This document shows positions 7,787 through 16,127 of a stretch of DNA of 17,716 nt, one piece after another (the first letter of the stretch is position 1; each line of letters begins with the position of its first letter). Under the pieces are notes generated by a model that was not told where the DNA came from, made no database searches, and worked only from the letters and a program-made list of their open reading frames with translations. Source of the DNA: Saccoglossus kowalevskii. Its lineage: Eukaryota; Hemichordata; Enteropneusta; Harrimaniidae. The stretch spans positions 373,036 to 390,751 of the forward strand of contig NW_003108087.1 of assembly GCF_000003605.2 (NCBI RefSeq). Reading direction: 5' to 3'. A program made the translations under genes and the position numbers.

Positions 7787-7790
7787 CTTG
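7780..7790 (-). promoter_or_regulatory. YY1-like site at the LINE start codon
   Basis: The minus strand reads CAAGATGGCCG, matching the AAGATGG core of YY1 sites and the element found near the 5' end of mammalian L1, where YY1 directs the start of transcription (established for human L1). Here it overlaps the presumed ATG. A GGAA-containing ETS-like core (ACTTCC, minus strand) follows. Function is inferred. Confidence 0.35.
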
Positions 7791-7890
7791 TCCACTCACT
7801 TAAGTCTAGCTGCAGTTCTGTAGCTCGCTTGGTTTCGCTGGCGGTTATTTTGTTCGTCGGGGTGTTAACACGAAACCAGGGAGCTACAAT
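7787..7890 (-). repeat. LINE 5' UTR candidate with a fold-back repeat
   Basis: GTAGCTCGCTTGGTTTCG (7820-7837) and CGAAACCAGGGAGCTAC (7871-7887) are near-perfect inverted arms separated by 33 bases, with one indel and one mismatch. They lie just upstream of the presumed LINE start codon and could fold in the 5' leader RNA. The LINE 5' border itself is not defined. Confidence 0.4.
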
Positions 7891-9843
7891 TCCATCCTAT
7901 GATAGTTTCCATATTTTACCAACCTGAAATCAGGTCGAGCCGTAACAGCCATAAGCTATAAACGGGCAACAGTACTCATCCCGCCCAATCCCCCGCTTTT
8001 ATCGCATTTCAATCAACGGCATATCGCTTAATTTCCGACCGCAAAACAACCATATTTGTATCACTTTCTTTTCTCACTCGCTTAAAACACTGACCGCTTG
8101 TCCAAACAGTGATCACTGGCACATGAGTTGTCGGAATCGTTGTTTTAATGCTCATGCTAAAGTTTGAGGATATAACGAATATTAACCATTATTTAATTCC
8201 GAACGACACCAATCCATCAAACTTTGTATCGTGCGTGAATGTAACTTGAATTATGACCTCTTGTTATGTGAATGTTCTACAACAAGCTGATAGAGCGGGA
8301 TTGTGTTCCATTTGAATCCAGGGCTGCTATCTTGTTTTAACAATATGAATATTGAGACATTTACGTGATACAGGTAATGCTAACTCCTTAGGTAAGAGAG
8401 CAGAGAAACCAGGAAAATGTTGATGTGTCCCCCCCCCCAAAAAAAAAGATGCCACGTACATGTATTTAAAATTCGAGCGAGCAGATGGGCGATATTTCTG
8501 GGTTCGCGCGGTCGAAAATAAAGCGTAAATTATTCAACAAGCGGTTGCAAAAGCAAGTGAAAAAAATATCAAAAAGCAGAAGCGAGCAGGAGGTTGGGTG
8601 AAATTAGCGCTGTACATTCAGGTCCTTTGTCATAAATACGATCAGCCAAGGTCTATCATTCTGAAGCACGCCAAAGACAGAAAAAATGCAGTTTTGAATA
8701 TTGACACCTTTCGTATTTTTAAATGAGCCAAAACAAATTATGCTGCTTAAGCGATGATACGTTCTGTTGAGGATACCAGACTTCACTTTCGGAGTTATTA
8801 CAGAAGATAATGTACGACATATTAAAAATCGGAAAAAGCAAAAAACAACAACAATTGGTTATGTTAAATTGATTAGCGTTCATGTAGGTCCAATCAGTAC
8901 TGTTTTATCGTCTATTTCGTCAACCGAACGTTACTACCCGAACATGCTCAACGATTATTGTTGTTAATTTCTTTCTTCCTGGTCAATGAATCCAGAATCA
9001 ATTGAGTATAAGTACGTTATTTTAGAATGATTTTCATTTAGTTTCATGTGATAGCTAGTCTGATTTCTCATATAGCATTACAAACAGGAAGTCCTCGGCA
9101 TGGGTCAGAGTACTAGTATACCCCAGACCACTCGTTTTGATGAATGGTCTGGGTGTGGCTTGTAGGTAAGACTAGAAAATGGATTCCGATGAGATTGTGA
9201 TTATTCAGATTTTTGACAATAAATGTTTGCTATTGAAATGAAATTATCACGTCCAGGGGTGAATTGTTAATAGGTGAAGTGATGTTAAAAAAATATAAGT
9301 TGTTCATCGTCTTTCGTACACCGCAACAACAAAAGATTATTTTCAACACAGATATCCAGTTAAGAGAGTGGCGTCTGGACATAACCCCGGAGTAAAACAG
9401 GGCCCAAACTGATAGGGAGTAAAACACATAATTGGAAGAGCTGTCCATGCATTGACCAATCACACAAGAGCTCACAAACACCAATGAAATATTTGTTGTT
9501 ATACTTATCAAAGGGGTTTGGCACTAAAAACAATAGAATGTTTATAGGCTTAAATTTGGACTTAGATCGTGTTATAATCCAAATCCCCTTGGTAGAGTTG
9601 TAAGCACAAATTTTCATATGTTAAAACATAATTATTTTAACAAGAAATCATGTGAGTTAATATATATCCCTATACAATTCATCTTAATTGCCTGCACACA
9701 CGTTTTCACATTATATATTCAAAATGGCAGTCGTGTGACCACGCCCACCATTGGGCAGATGGCAGACAACCTGATTCTGGTCAGACACACCCTAAGGTAT
9801 GTTAAAAACATCACCTTGAAAAATCCCCACAGGGGGAGGTGGG
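7891..9843. other. Non-coding interval with small repeats
   Basis: I see no convincing gene. Open frames here are short and unlike any protein I know. Noted structures are a C10A9 homopolymer junction (8429-8447), a strong hairpin at 9122-9153, and a direct repeat GGAGTAAAACA at 9389-9399 and 9416-9426. At about 9790-9800 the plus strand has AAG/GTATGT, a good splice-donor match following an ATGGCAGACAACCTG start, which might be a tiny plus-strand exon, but nothing supports it further. Confidence 0.4.
9122..9153. repeat. Hairpin with perfect 9-bp stem
   Basis: CCCAGACCA (9122-9130) and TGGTCTGGG (9145-9153) pair perfectly around a 14-base loop. Outside them lie CTAGTCT (about 9055) and AGACTAG (about 9169), also inverted, so the 120-bp block may be a small non-autonomous palindromic element. 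No target duplication could be fixed. Confidence 0.4.
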
Positions 9844-10050
9844 TCAAGGGCTGGCCCATGGTCTAATATGTCGAACTTCCGCTACAACCTCGCTCATCTG
9901 ACGCTCTGTCACACTCTTGCTAACAGTAGCCAGCTCCTTAACATGGTCCCTGAAAGGATCAGATGGCAAATGTGGTGGTGGTCCCAGGAAGGAGCCCAGT
10001 TTTAAACCACTGCGGCGTCCTCTTCCAATGACTCGCAGACCCAACACCAT
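9844..10050 (-). CDS. Unidentified open frame (67 codons), possibly an exon
   Basis: From an ATG at 10050-10048 with a favourable context (A at -3, G at +4) the frame reads MVLGLRVIGRGRRSGLKLGS, then FLGPPPHLPSDPFRDHVKEL and ATVSKSVTERQMSEVVAEV before a stop. It starts with a basic, hydrophobic segment (a mitochondrial-type presequence is possible), then a proline-rich part and a charged helix. The composition looks like real protein, and the surrounding DNA is richer in G and C than the flanks. I do not recognise it. A second minus-strand frame at 9959-10159 overlaps it in another phase, so a frameshift between exon pieces is possible. No GT donor at the end could be chosen with confidence. 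Confidence 0.35.
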   Translation of the reverse strand: MVLGLRVIGRGRRSGLKLGSFLGPPPHLPSDPFRDHVKELATVSKSVTERQMSEVVAEVRHIRPWASP

Positions 10051-10159
10051 TTTCCGGTTTATTTGAAAATATCGGCCGTTCTTCTTTGAGGATGGGAAAG
10101 TGGACTTCGGGCGAATGCAATGCGGATTCGAACAAACGATCTTGAAGTGGTTGCCCCAT
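9959..10159 (-). CDS. Overlapping unidentified open frame (66 codons)
   Basis: The frame opens after TTTAGTTTCAAG, an acceptor-like border, and reads KDMGQPLQDRLFESALHSPE, VHFPILKEERPIFSNKPENG, then a Trp-rich part and a stop. It overlaps the 9844-10050 frame by about 90 bases in a different phase, so at most one is translated over that stretch. It lies about 100 bases downstream of the putative exon at 10254-10520 on the same strand and could be its next exon. No family is recognised. Confidence 0.25.
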   Translation of the reverse strand: MGQPLQDRLFESALHSPEVHFPILKEERPIFSNKPENGVGSASHWKRTPQWFKTGLLPGTTTTFAI

Positions 10160-10253
10160 ATCCTTGGCTTGAAACTAAACCAATCGGTAAACTGCCGATC
10201 ATAAAGTGAGTACTTATTGCCGTAAGTTTAAAACGGAATTAAGCAATTCAACA

Positions 10254-10520
10254 TTAACAACTCGCAACTTGTTGTTCCAAGTCAGTGTTGATCTTCTTGG
10301 ACTCGGCACTTAAGTTGTTACGGCGAGCTGCTTCGACCAAAGCGTCATCATGATCAGAGCCCGAATCGGATTTAGTACTCAAGAAGGTCATATTACGAAC
10401 CAGCATTGGATAATTTTAGGTCAACTGCACCTCTACACTCATTCGTTTTTTCTTCTTCTTTGACGGACCAGGTTTTCTCTTTCCACGGGAAGCTAACGTG
10501 TTAGCACAAGCGGCATCCAT
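10254..10520 (-). pseudogene. Possible host-gene first exon with one in-frame stop
   Basis: From ATG at 10520-10518 one frame reads MDAACANTLASRGKRKPGPS, KKKKKRMSVEVQLT, a TAA at 10418-10416, then NYPMLVRNMTFLSTKSDSGS and DHDDALVEAARRNNLSAESK to a stop at 10256-10254. A lysine cluster (nuclear-localisation-like) is followed by an acidic Ser-Asp stretch and a charged helix. The frame is the same on both sides of the stop, which suggests a single nonsense change (Lys AAA to TAA would do) or a sequence error in a real exon. A GCATGCGCA promoter site lies 26 bases upstream of the ATG. I do not recognise the protein. Where the exon ends is uncertain; CAACAA/GTTGCG near 10270 is one possible donor. 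Confidence 0.35.
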
Positions 10521-10545
10521 GTTGTTTATGTTGTGACTGAGGGGA

Positions 10546-10554
10546 GCATGCGCA
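10546..10554 (-). promoter_or_regulatory. NRF1-like site upstream of the putative exon
   Basis: GCATGCGCA here (TGCGCATGC on the minus strand) matches most of the palindromic NRF1 consensus, a common core-promoter site of animal housekeeping genes. It lies 26-34 bases upstream of the ATG at 10520. No TATA box is evident, as usual for such promoters. Confidence 0.4.
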
Positions 10555-10559
10555 GAACT

Positions 10560-11881
10560 CAGAAGCGAGAATGAGGCAGGCATTTGCATAATCCCCTGTC
10601 AATCTATGCTAATGGTCTTGAACAAAAGTGGCACGCATAGCTAGCTGTTCATCGTGACGTGATTGGTTTTCAGGTGTCGTGAATTTAAGGCAAATTTTCC
10701 TTTTGTGAGGAAAAAAACATAATTGACAGAACACGCCCCAAAATTAGATGGAAGCTGCAGCCGTGCTAGTTTTGTTTCAAAAAATGATAGACGTCAGGAC
10801 TATAATACCAAAACAATATTCATGCCTGCGAAGAATGTGTGTGGTCATCACGGATCATCATTGGTGGACAATTTTGATTCATTTATTTACTCAGTCAATT
10901 TGAAGTATAGAAATGAGCGGCTATTCAAAAACGATATTAGTGTAGTGGTCGGCAAATAACACGAGTAAAAAAAGTCAAAGATCATAATGACAATCATAGT
11001 ACACTCAGGGATGTTTTCGTTTGATGGGTGGATCTCACATCACAATTTAATCAGACTTAAATTATGTATACATGTAGATAATGCTATCTGTAAGAGTCCA
11101 CCGATGAGGCCGCTGATCGACATGAACGCGTTGTAAATGGTGTATTCTGTGATACGTAATATTACTTATTGTGACATTGCCATGATTGGTAACACACATG
11201 TCCCTGCACTGTGTACATAAATTATAGAAGACAAACTTCAGTATATATAACAGATAGAGGCTGCTTATTTTGCCATATTCAATTTAAGAGAGACGTTTTC
11301 CGAAGGCGTAAACAGGCGGTATTGATATTTGTGGTGCTATTTTTAAAAACATTAAAAGGGGTAATAAATACAGTTATTTAATTTTAATTATACCCGACTC
11401 TTAAGCAATGGCCGCGTATGGTTAGACTATTATTAGGAGCGGTATATCAATATCTGATTTGTAATCTGTGATTATGTTTTTTCTTTCCATTCTGATTTTT
11501 AAAATTTAATATTTGGTAAGTGTACTCTCCAGAATAGCATTTATGTTATGCTTATAGCAAAGGTACTGTTTTGAAACGCATTCAAGTGATAGTAGTGACA
11601 CCCCTATGATCAAATTGGTTTAGTCAATTTGACGCAATACAAAATGGCTCACCGTAGTAGCTGACCTGTTCGATTTGTTTTGGTCTAATAATGAAGCATC
11701 TTATTGCGTATTGGTGAGTGCTTGATATTATTTGTGTTGATAGTATTTCATAAGTGTGTACAGCCATTAATGAGATGCTAAATATTTGTCAGGGGGTTAA
11801 CATTTGTTTAAAAATAACAAATTGCGTTAGTGTGCAAGCAAGTTCTGGTTCTATGTTATAAGATTTTTGATTTTAGAATTA
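10560..11881. other. AT-rich interval without recognisable genes
   Basis: A plus-strand frame of 78 codons at 10723-10959 has no recognisable motif. An 8-bp hairpin TCAAATTG (11610-11617) / CAATTTGA (11625-11632) with a 7-base loop is present. Nothing else was supported. Confidence 0.4.
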
Positions 11882-12094
11882 TCAAGTTTTCGGTATAGAT
11901 GACATTATAAAAACAGAAAATGTAAATCTCATGAGGTAAATATTAATATATGTCACTTGTTCCACAATTTCAGTAACACTTTCTAAAAACTTTGGCCGTG
12001 GTAGTATCATGTCCCCTTGCGTAATAGCTTCGCCTGCCTCTTTAGAATAACGCCCGGAAAAAACTGTCGCAAATACATTTGGGGACCAGACCAT
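11882..12094 (-). CDS. Possible exon, unidentified
   Basis: A minus-strand frame reads MVWSPNVFATVFSGRYSKEA, GEAITQGDMILPRPKFLESV and TEIVEQ, then turns into AT-rich, hydrophobic codons (VTYINIYLM...) typical of intron reading-through. The change coincides with CAA/GTGACAT, a plausible splice donor, and upstream ATATCAG could be an acceptor. The first 48 codons therefore look like an exon. Gln-Gly-Asp-Met-Ile-Leu faintly recalls the Phe-x-Gly-Asp switch of astacin-type prodomains, but this is too weak to name it. Confidence 0.3.
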   Translation of the reverse strand: MVWSPNVFATVFSGRYSKEAGEAITQGDMILPRPKFLESVTEIVEQVTYINIYLMRFTFSVFIMSSIPKT

Positions 12095-13275
12095 TTACTG
12101 ATATTTACTGACTTCTCGATTTGATATATACGATATCTGTTTGATTATGTCGCAAAATTTATAACCGGATATCAACAAAATAAGACGATTACGTCATCCT
12201 TTCACAGTATGAAATATTACATACCGAGAACATTTTCATATTATTATCATTTTTACAAAACATTATGGCAGCCCAAAAAGTACCAAATTCAAAGGAATGT
12301 GGAACCCATGGAAATATTATGTATGTTCAAATTCAAACCGTCCAAATTTAAATGTTTCAGAATATATTTCTGAATATATAATAAATTGTTTTGACACAAA
12401 ATACATTATATTCATATTTTTACATTACAGTACACAATGAATGCAATTCGTGGTTTAGGTGTACTTTTAAAAAAAAATACGGTGTTATGATCTGAACATA
12501 TACTGTGAACGTCCACATTATTCAGTGATAACTTGCGGAAAAATAATAAATAGTATTTGTTATATGGAGACAATAATTGGTGAAAGGTCATAGGTTATAT
12601 ACTGCGAGCCATAGTAATGGCGTTATAAATTCAATGATATCAGTACGGTATAAAAACATGCCATGAGGATATAATTTCACGTGTGGTTTTTTGAGAACCT
12701 GTTTCGTACTTGTAATATTTTTGTAATATGGTATAGGAGAAGCGTAATTTAATATTAACAATATATTTCATATACAGTGGACAGATAAGTTAAATTATGT
12801 TTGCCGGATGGGGGCGTCGTGACATACTGATTGTGTGTGTTTTGTGAATATAGAAGTAAAATACTAGAGTTAAGATATAGTATGATTGAATGAAATTTGG
12901 TTGAGTATATTTATTGCGCATATTATAAATTATAGCGATGTTAGTCTAGTTATGAACTGTGTCACAGATCCGAGGATTGGCCACGCACGCGGGAGCACAC
13001 AATGAATGGTAATGACAATATGCATACAGTTAACTAAGCTATTTTATTCTCTAAACCTCCAACAAATTAACATGAAACTTGTGCACAGAAAATTATCACT
13101 AATAAATCACGTTATTCAACGAATCAAGGTAATCAACCACTTCAATCTATTATCCATCTATGTGAAAACAAAACTGTGCTTAATACGTAGTTACATAACA
13201 CTGAGAGTTGGCATTCAGGTCAGGCAATTAAGGCAAAGCAAAACTGTGATGAAGTTTACAGTATCAGTGTCCTAT
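12095..13275. other. AT-rich interval without recognisable genes
   Basis: The sequence is strongly AT-rich, with short runs and a perfect palindrome TTCAGAA/TTCTGAA at 12356-12374. The plus-strand frame at 13006-13356 has no recognisable domain and overlaps the LTR candidate. Nothing further was supported. Confidence 0.4.
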
Positions 13276-13877
13276 TGTAGTCCTGAAGTGTTCTTTTACG
13301 CTCCTCCAATCTTGGCATCGACGATACTTCAATTACCATCCACATCAAGTCCATAGAGCTTCTAACACTGCCTGTGCCACCAGTAACCGATCCCGGTAGA
13401 TATAATAATAGAAACAATTCACCACCACCAGTTGCCAATATTAAAGTACGTCCTAGATACACCAGTTCACAATTACCAAGCCAAGCTTGATATGCCGTTA
13501 CTCCTTTCTGTTCCATTCAGCAAAGGACAGAACCACTGAAACCAACAAACTCGTCCTGTCTGCACATAGGTATAAACGTAACGCTGCTTGACTATTAGTC
13601 TGGTTCTGTAGCATAAGCAAGGTGATGAAGAGCCTGAAATGCCCTCACCAACTGCTGCTAGGCAGCGGCTCGTACTGACTTGCCACGTACACCACACAAC
13701 TCACAATCTGCATAACAAAGCCACCTGCACGACACATAAGCAAATACCTACACCATACGATGTATAAAGCAAATACAATACTTGGCTTGACTAGGCTTGA
13801 CCCAGGGTCAGGCCAATTTTATTTATACATTTTTATCTCGCATTCACATAGCGGAAAACTAGACTGATTTTCCTACA
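13276..13877 (-). repeat. Candidate 3' LTR of the Gmr1-like element
   Basis: After the end of the RNase H remnant and a purine tract (minus strand AGAGAGGGAG, 13894-13885) the sequence has a block with ends TGTAGG...GACTACA, a TATAAA at 13827-13822 and an overlapping AATAAA. It contains a 10-base tandem GGCTTGACTA/GGCTTGACCC and the palindrome TGACCCAGGGTCA (13798-13810). Seven bases separate the purine tract from the proposed edge, and no second copy is present in the window, so the borders are tentative. Confidence 0.35.
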
Positions 13878-13884
13878 ATATTGA

Positions 13885-13894
13885 CTCCCTCTCT
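13885..13894 (-). other. Candidate polypurine tract
   Basis: AGAGAGGGAG on the minus strand lies about 60 bases downstream of the pol end and close to the proposed LTR edge, the place where plus-strand DNA synthesis is primed in LTR elements. Confidence 0.4.
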
Positions 13895-13953
13895 AGAAAT
13901 GTATCTACTCAAGATACACTTTCCACAGGGAAATCAGAGCCTCACAAATGTAC

Positions 13954-14160
13954 CTATTCGACTCTACTGAGATAGTCAGCCCCAACATTCTCAGAACCTT
14001 TAATACCTTAATAATACGGCTTTGTGCAGTCTGGCAGATGAAGGATAGGCGAAGTGGTTAACTGGAATTCTAGTGCATTGACTGCACTTTCTTGACTCTC
14101 CCCCCATCTAGTCAGATTAGGTTTCCCTTCCTTTGTCAGATCTATTAAAGGCACTGCGTT
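13954..14160 (-). pseudogene. pol: RNase H remnant of the Gmr1-like pol
   Basis: A frame different from that of the preceding reverse transcriptase reads VPLIDLTKEGKPNLTRWGES, then a segment ending TSPILHLPDCTKPYY, a TAA, and directly GSENVGADYLSRVE before a TAG at 13956-13954. The first part is the usual connection before RNase H (Leu-Thr-Lys-x-Gly-Lys-Pro-Asn...Trp-Gly-Glu-Ser-Gln, Leu-Pro-Asp). The last part is its terminal Asn-Val-x-Ala-Asp-x-Leu-Ser-Arg motif. The roughly 100 residues between them, which hold the catalytic core, are missing, so the domain is reduced to its two ends. Confidence 0.72.
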
Positions 14161-14912
14161 CGCTGAAAAGTTGGGGATGAACTTTCAATATTAATTTTCC
14201 AGCCCGAAGGTTGTTTGGTTTAAACCCAATTTCACATTTACCTGGTTTTTCTGTGAGGTTCACTTCTTTAAGTCGTGCCATGACTTCATCTAGGGTTGCG
14301 AGATGCTCACCCCAAGTTGCTGTGTGAACCAATATATCGTTAAAAAAGCTATCAACATTCTTCATTCCATCCAGTACCAACCACATAACCCTGCTAAATG
14401 ATGCCTGTGCATTTACCAAGCTAAAGAGCATCATGTAGAAGTAAAACAAAACTTTTGAAGCTTTAAATGCAGTTACTGGACGCGATTCCTTCCTCAAGCG
14501 GATTTGCCAATGCCCTTTCGCGAGGTCTAGCTAGTTGAAATATTTACCATGTGAACGTGAAGCAAAAATTTCATCTTCATCACTCAATGGTTCAGCGTCA
14601 AAAACTGTGATGCCATTTAATGACCGAAAATCTATGCAAAACCTGATGCTGTCATCTTTTTTCTACACAAGAACTATTGGAGAAGAGTAGGGGGATACAG
14701 AGGGCTCTATTATTCCCAGACGCAACATGGACGACACCCTTTTAAGGCATGTGCTATGGGGTAGGGTCTCTGTCTGATTGGCTCACATGTAGTCAACTTT
14801 ATTTCATGCTCCCATAGTGATGTCCTCCCGGGCAAATCCGTGAGTACCTCACTGTACTGGGCAAGTAGCCGTCTCACTACGACACCTTGCCCCAAAGTAA
14901 GGTTGTCACCCC
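14117..14912 (-). pseudogene. pol: Reverse transcriptase of the Gmr1-like pol, inactivated
   Basis: Two adjacent frames give the complete series of gypsy-type motifs. The first holds RRLLAQYSEVLTDLPGRT and HEIKLTTCEPIRQRPYPI. After a one-base shift the second holds MLRLGIIEPSVSPYSSPIVL, RFCIDFRSLNGITVFDAEPL, LDLAKGHWQIRL, MMLFSLVNAQASFSRVM and NVDSFFNDILVHTATW, ending KPGKCEIGF. In-frame TAG codons fall at 14665-14663 and 14533-14531. Motif A Asp (Leu-Asp-Leu) is kept, but the Tyr-x-Asp-Asp box reads Phe-Phe-Asn-Asp (14339-14341 codes the Asn), so one catalytic Asp is lost. It follows the integrase tail immediately, overlapping it in another frame at about 14877-14912. Confidence 0.85.
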
Positions 14913-15551
14913 CTCTACATCATCGGCAGTCTGGGTTTGCTGTAAAACTGGTTGTGGTGGTTGTACAGCCTCGTGCCCTTGCTCTAGTTCTGGTTCTGCG
15001 CCAAGTAGTGCTGAGGCCCCAGTCACCTCCACATCGCCCTTCTCCTTCGCGGCCACTGGGCCAACTACATCCTCTGCTTTCCTGCAAACATACAACTTTA
15101 GTAAATTGGAATGGAATGTTTTTACTTTACCACCCATGTCAATCTGATAATCAACATTACCAAGCTTTGCCACCACTGGGAATGGGCCCTTTCACTGCAT
15201 CAACAGCTTGTTACTATCATTGGGAAGGAGTAGCAAAACATAATCACTCACCTTAACCTGACGTGGTTTACTCTTTTTATTGTAAAATTTCCCTTGCCTC
15301 ATCTGTGCCTTCTTTAGGTTCTCATGTATGAGCTCACATGTCTTTTCCAATTTTTCCCTCAGATCGATAACATACTGGTAGGTGGTCCTTACCTCAGTCT
15401 CCTCTACCTAGCCAGTCCACAACTCTTTGAGTATGGATATCGGCCCTCTAACACTCCTTTCATATATCAGATCAAATGGTGAAAACCCGAGACTAGCTTG
15501 TGGCACCTCACGATATGCAAATAAAAGTGGTGCCAGGTAGCGATCCCAATC
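14877..15551 (-). pseudogene. pol: Integrase C-terminal part with GPF module and spacer
   Basis: One frame runs from 15551 to 14877 with in-frame stops at 15410-15408 and 15194-15192; the second replaces the Trp of the expected Met-Gln-Trp-Lys-Gly-Pro. It reads DWDRYLAPLLFAYREVPQAS, LGFSPFDLIYERSVRGPISI, a long charged helix, KKSKPRQVKVSDYVLLLLPN, KGPFPVVAKLGNVDYQIDMG and KVKTFHSNLLKLY. These are the post-core and GPY/F-type regions that hold the integrase tail to DNA in gypsy elements. A Glu/Gln/Ala-rich spacer follows and then the reverse transcriptase begins, which fixes the domain order. No chromodomain is visible. Confidence 0.82.
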
Positions 15552-15895
15552 TTGTAGGGTGTTGTACTCAACTGTTTTATTGACAGTAACCGGCTTACCT
15601 CCTGCATGATACCCGATGTAAATTGGGAGCCTTGGTCACCCAAGATCTCCCTCTGTACACCAACCCTACAAAACACATCCACCAGTGCCTCTGCTACTGT
15701 AGTAGTCTCAATAATTTTCATTGCCCCTGCCTCCGGGTATCTTGAAGAATAATTTACTACAGTGAGTATATACCTATTACCCTTTTCAGTTATTGGGAAG
15801 ATTGGTCCCACAATATCTACTGCCACTCTCCTGAATGGGATGTCAATACACGTCATGCGTCCTAAGGGTACCCCCTTACCATGCTACCCTTTGGA
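15467..15895 (-). pseudogene. pol: Integrase catalytic core, missing its Glu segment
   Basis: The frame reads IPFRRVAVDIVGPIFPITEK, GNRYILTVVNYSSRYPEAGA, a segment to VFCRVGVQREILGDQGSQFT and MQEVSRLLSIKQLSTTPY. The first two acidic residues of the D,D-35-E triad are present (Val-Ala-Val-Asp-Ile and Leu-Gly-Asp-Gln-Gly), 60 residues apart as usual. Directly after Thr-Thr-Pro-Tyr the DNA jumps to the codons of Asp-Trp-Asp-Arg-Tyr in a different frame. The segment with Asn-Gly-x-x-Glu-x-x-Asn, which holds the catalytic Glu, is therefore deleted. The core could not join DNA. Confidence 0.85.
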
Positions 15896-16118
15896 CTGAG
15901 GATTGGATTTGTCGCTGACAAATATCACAGGAGTGAACATAACGCTTCACGTCAGACTGAACGCCAGGCCAAACGAAAATAGTGAGTACCTTATCCACAG
16001 TCCTTTGAACTCCTTGGTGTCCTCCTAAAAGTGACTCATAGGATATCTTCATTACCATAGGACGAAGCCTGTGTGTACAACACATCCCTGAGAACAATAA
16101 ACTTGGACTTGCGCCCAT
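15876..16118 (-). pseudogene. pol: Integrase zinc-binding (HHCC) domain
   Basis: The frame contains MVMKISYESLLGGHQGVQRT, VDKVLTIFVWPGVQSDVKRY and VHSCDICQRQIQ. This is the H-H-C-C finger of gypsy integrases: Gly-His-x-Gly, Trp-Pro-Gly and Cys-x-x-Cys are clear, but the first His (normally before Glu-Ser-Leu) is Tyr here. The upstream part is shortened compared with the family. It lies between the protease-side linker and the core, separated from the core by a stop and frame change at 15876-15860. Confidence 0.83.
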
Positions 16119-16127
16119 TCCAAATAC

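Larger units (their letters stand above)
4776..7890 (-). mobile_element. Degenerate CR1/L2/Jockey-type LINE, nearly full length
   Basis: The minus strand carries, in order, a candidate 5' UTR, a start codon, an endonuclease remnant, a linker, a complete reverse transcriptase series of motifs, the C-terminal domain and an AT-rich 3' UTR ending near an A-rich tail (AATAAAACAAACAAAG). LINEs of this type copy their RNA directly at a nicked genomic target. This copy is dead: there are several frameshifts, in-frame stops, a disrupted endonuclease and a lost catalytic Asp in the reverse transcriptase. Its 3' end abuts the N-terminal side of the large pseudogene, so it may have inserted just upstream. 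Both outer ends are estimates, as no target duplication was identified. Confidence 0.8.

Noticed and set aside
8429-8447. C10A9 homopolymer junction
   Set aside because: Simple sequence, likely slippage; no function suggested.
8604-8967. Two 60-66 codon frames
   Set aside because: Short, no motif, no splice or promoter support.
9230-9617. Two overlapping minus-strand frames rich in Ser/Leu/Cys
   Set aside because: No recognisable protein; the underlying DNA has short direct repeats and is better read as non-coding.
11095-11140. CCGATGAGGCC...GAAC resembling a hammerhead ribozyme core
   Set aside because: The conserved CTGATGA and GAAA boxes are not both present and no consistent stems can be drawn.
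13006-13356. 116-codon plus-strand open frame
   Set aside because: No domain; it crosses the edge of the LTR candidate and lies in AT-rich DNA.
14840-15256. Plus-strand frames over the integrase/RT junction
   Set aside because: They are antisense to the integrase tail and its spacer, whose motifs are clear on the minus strand.
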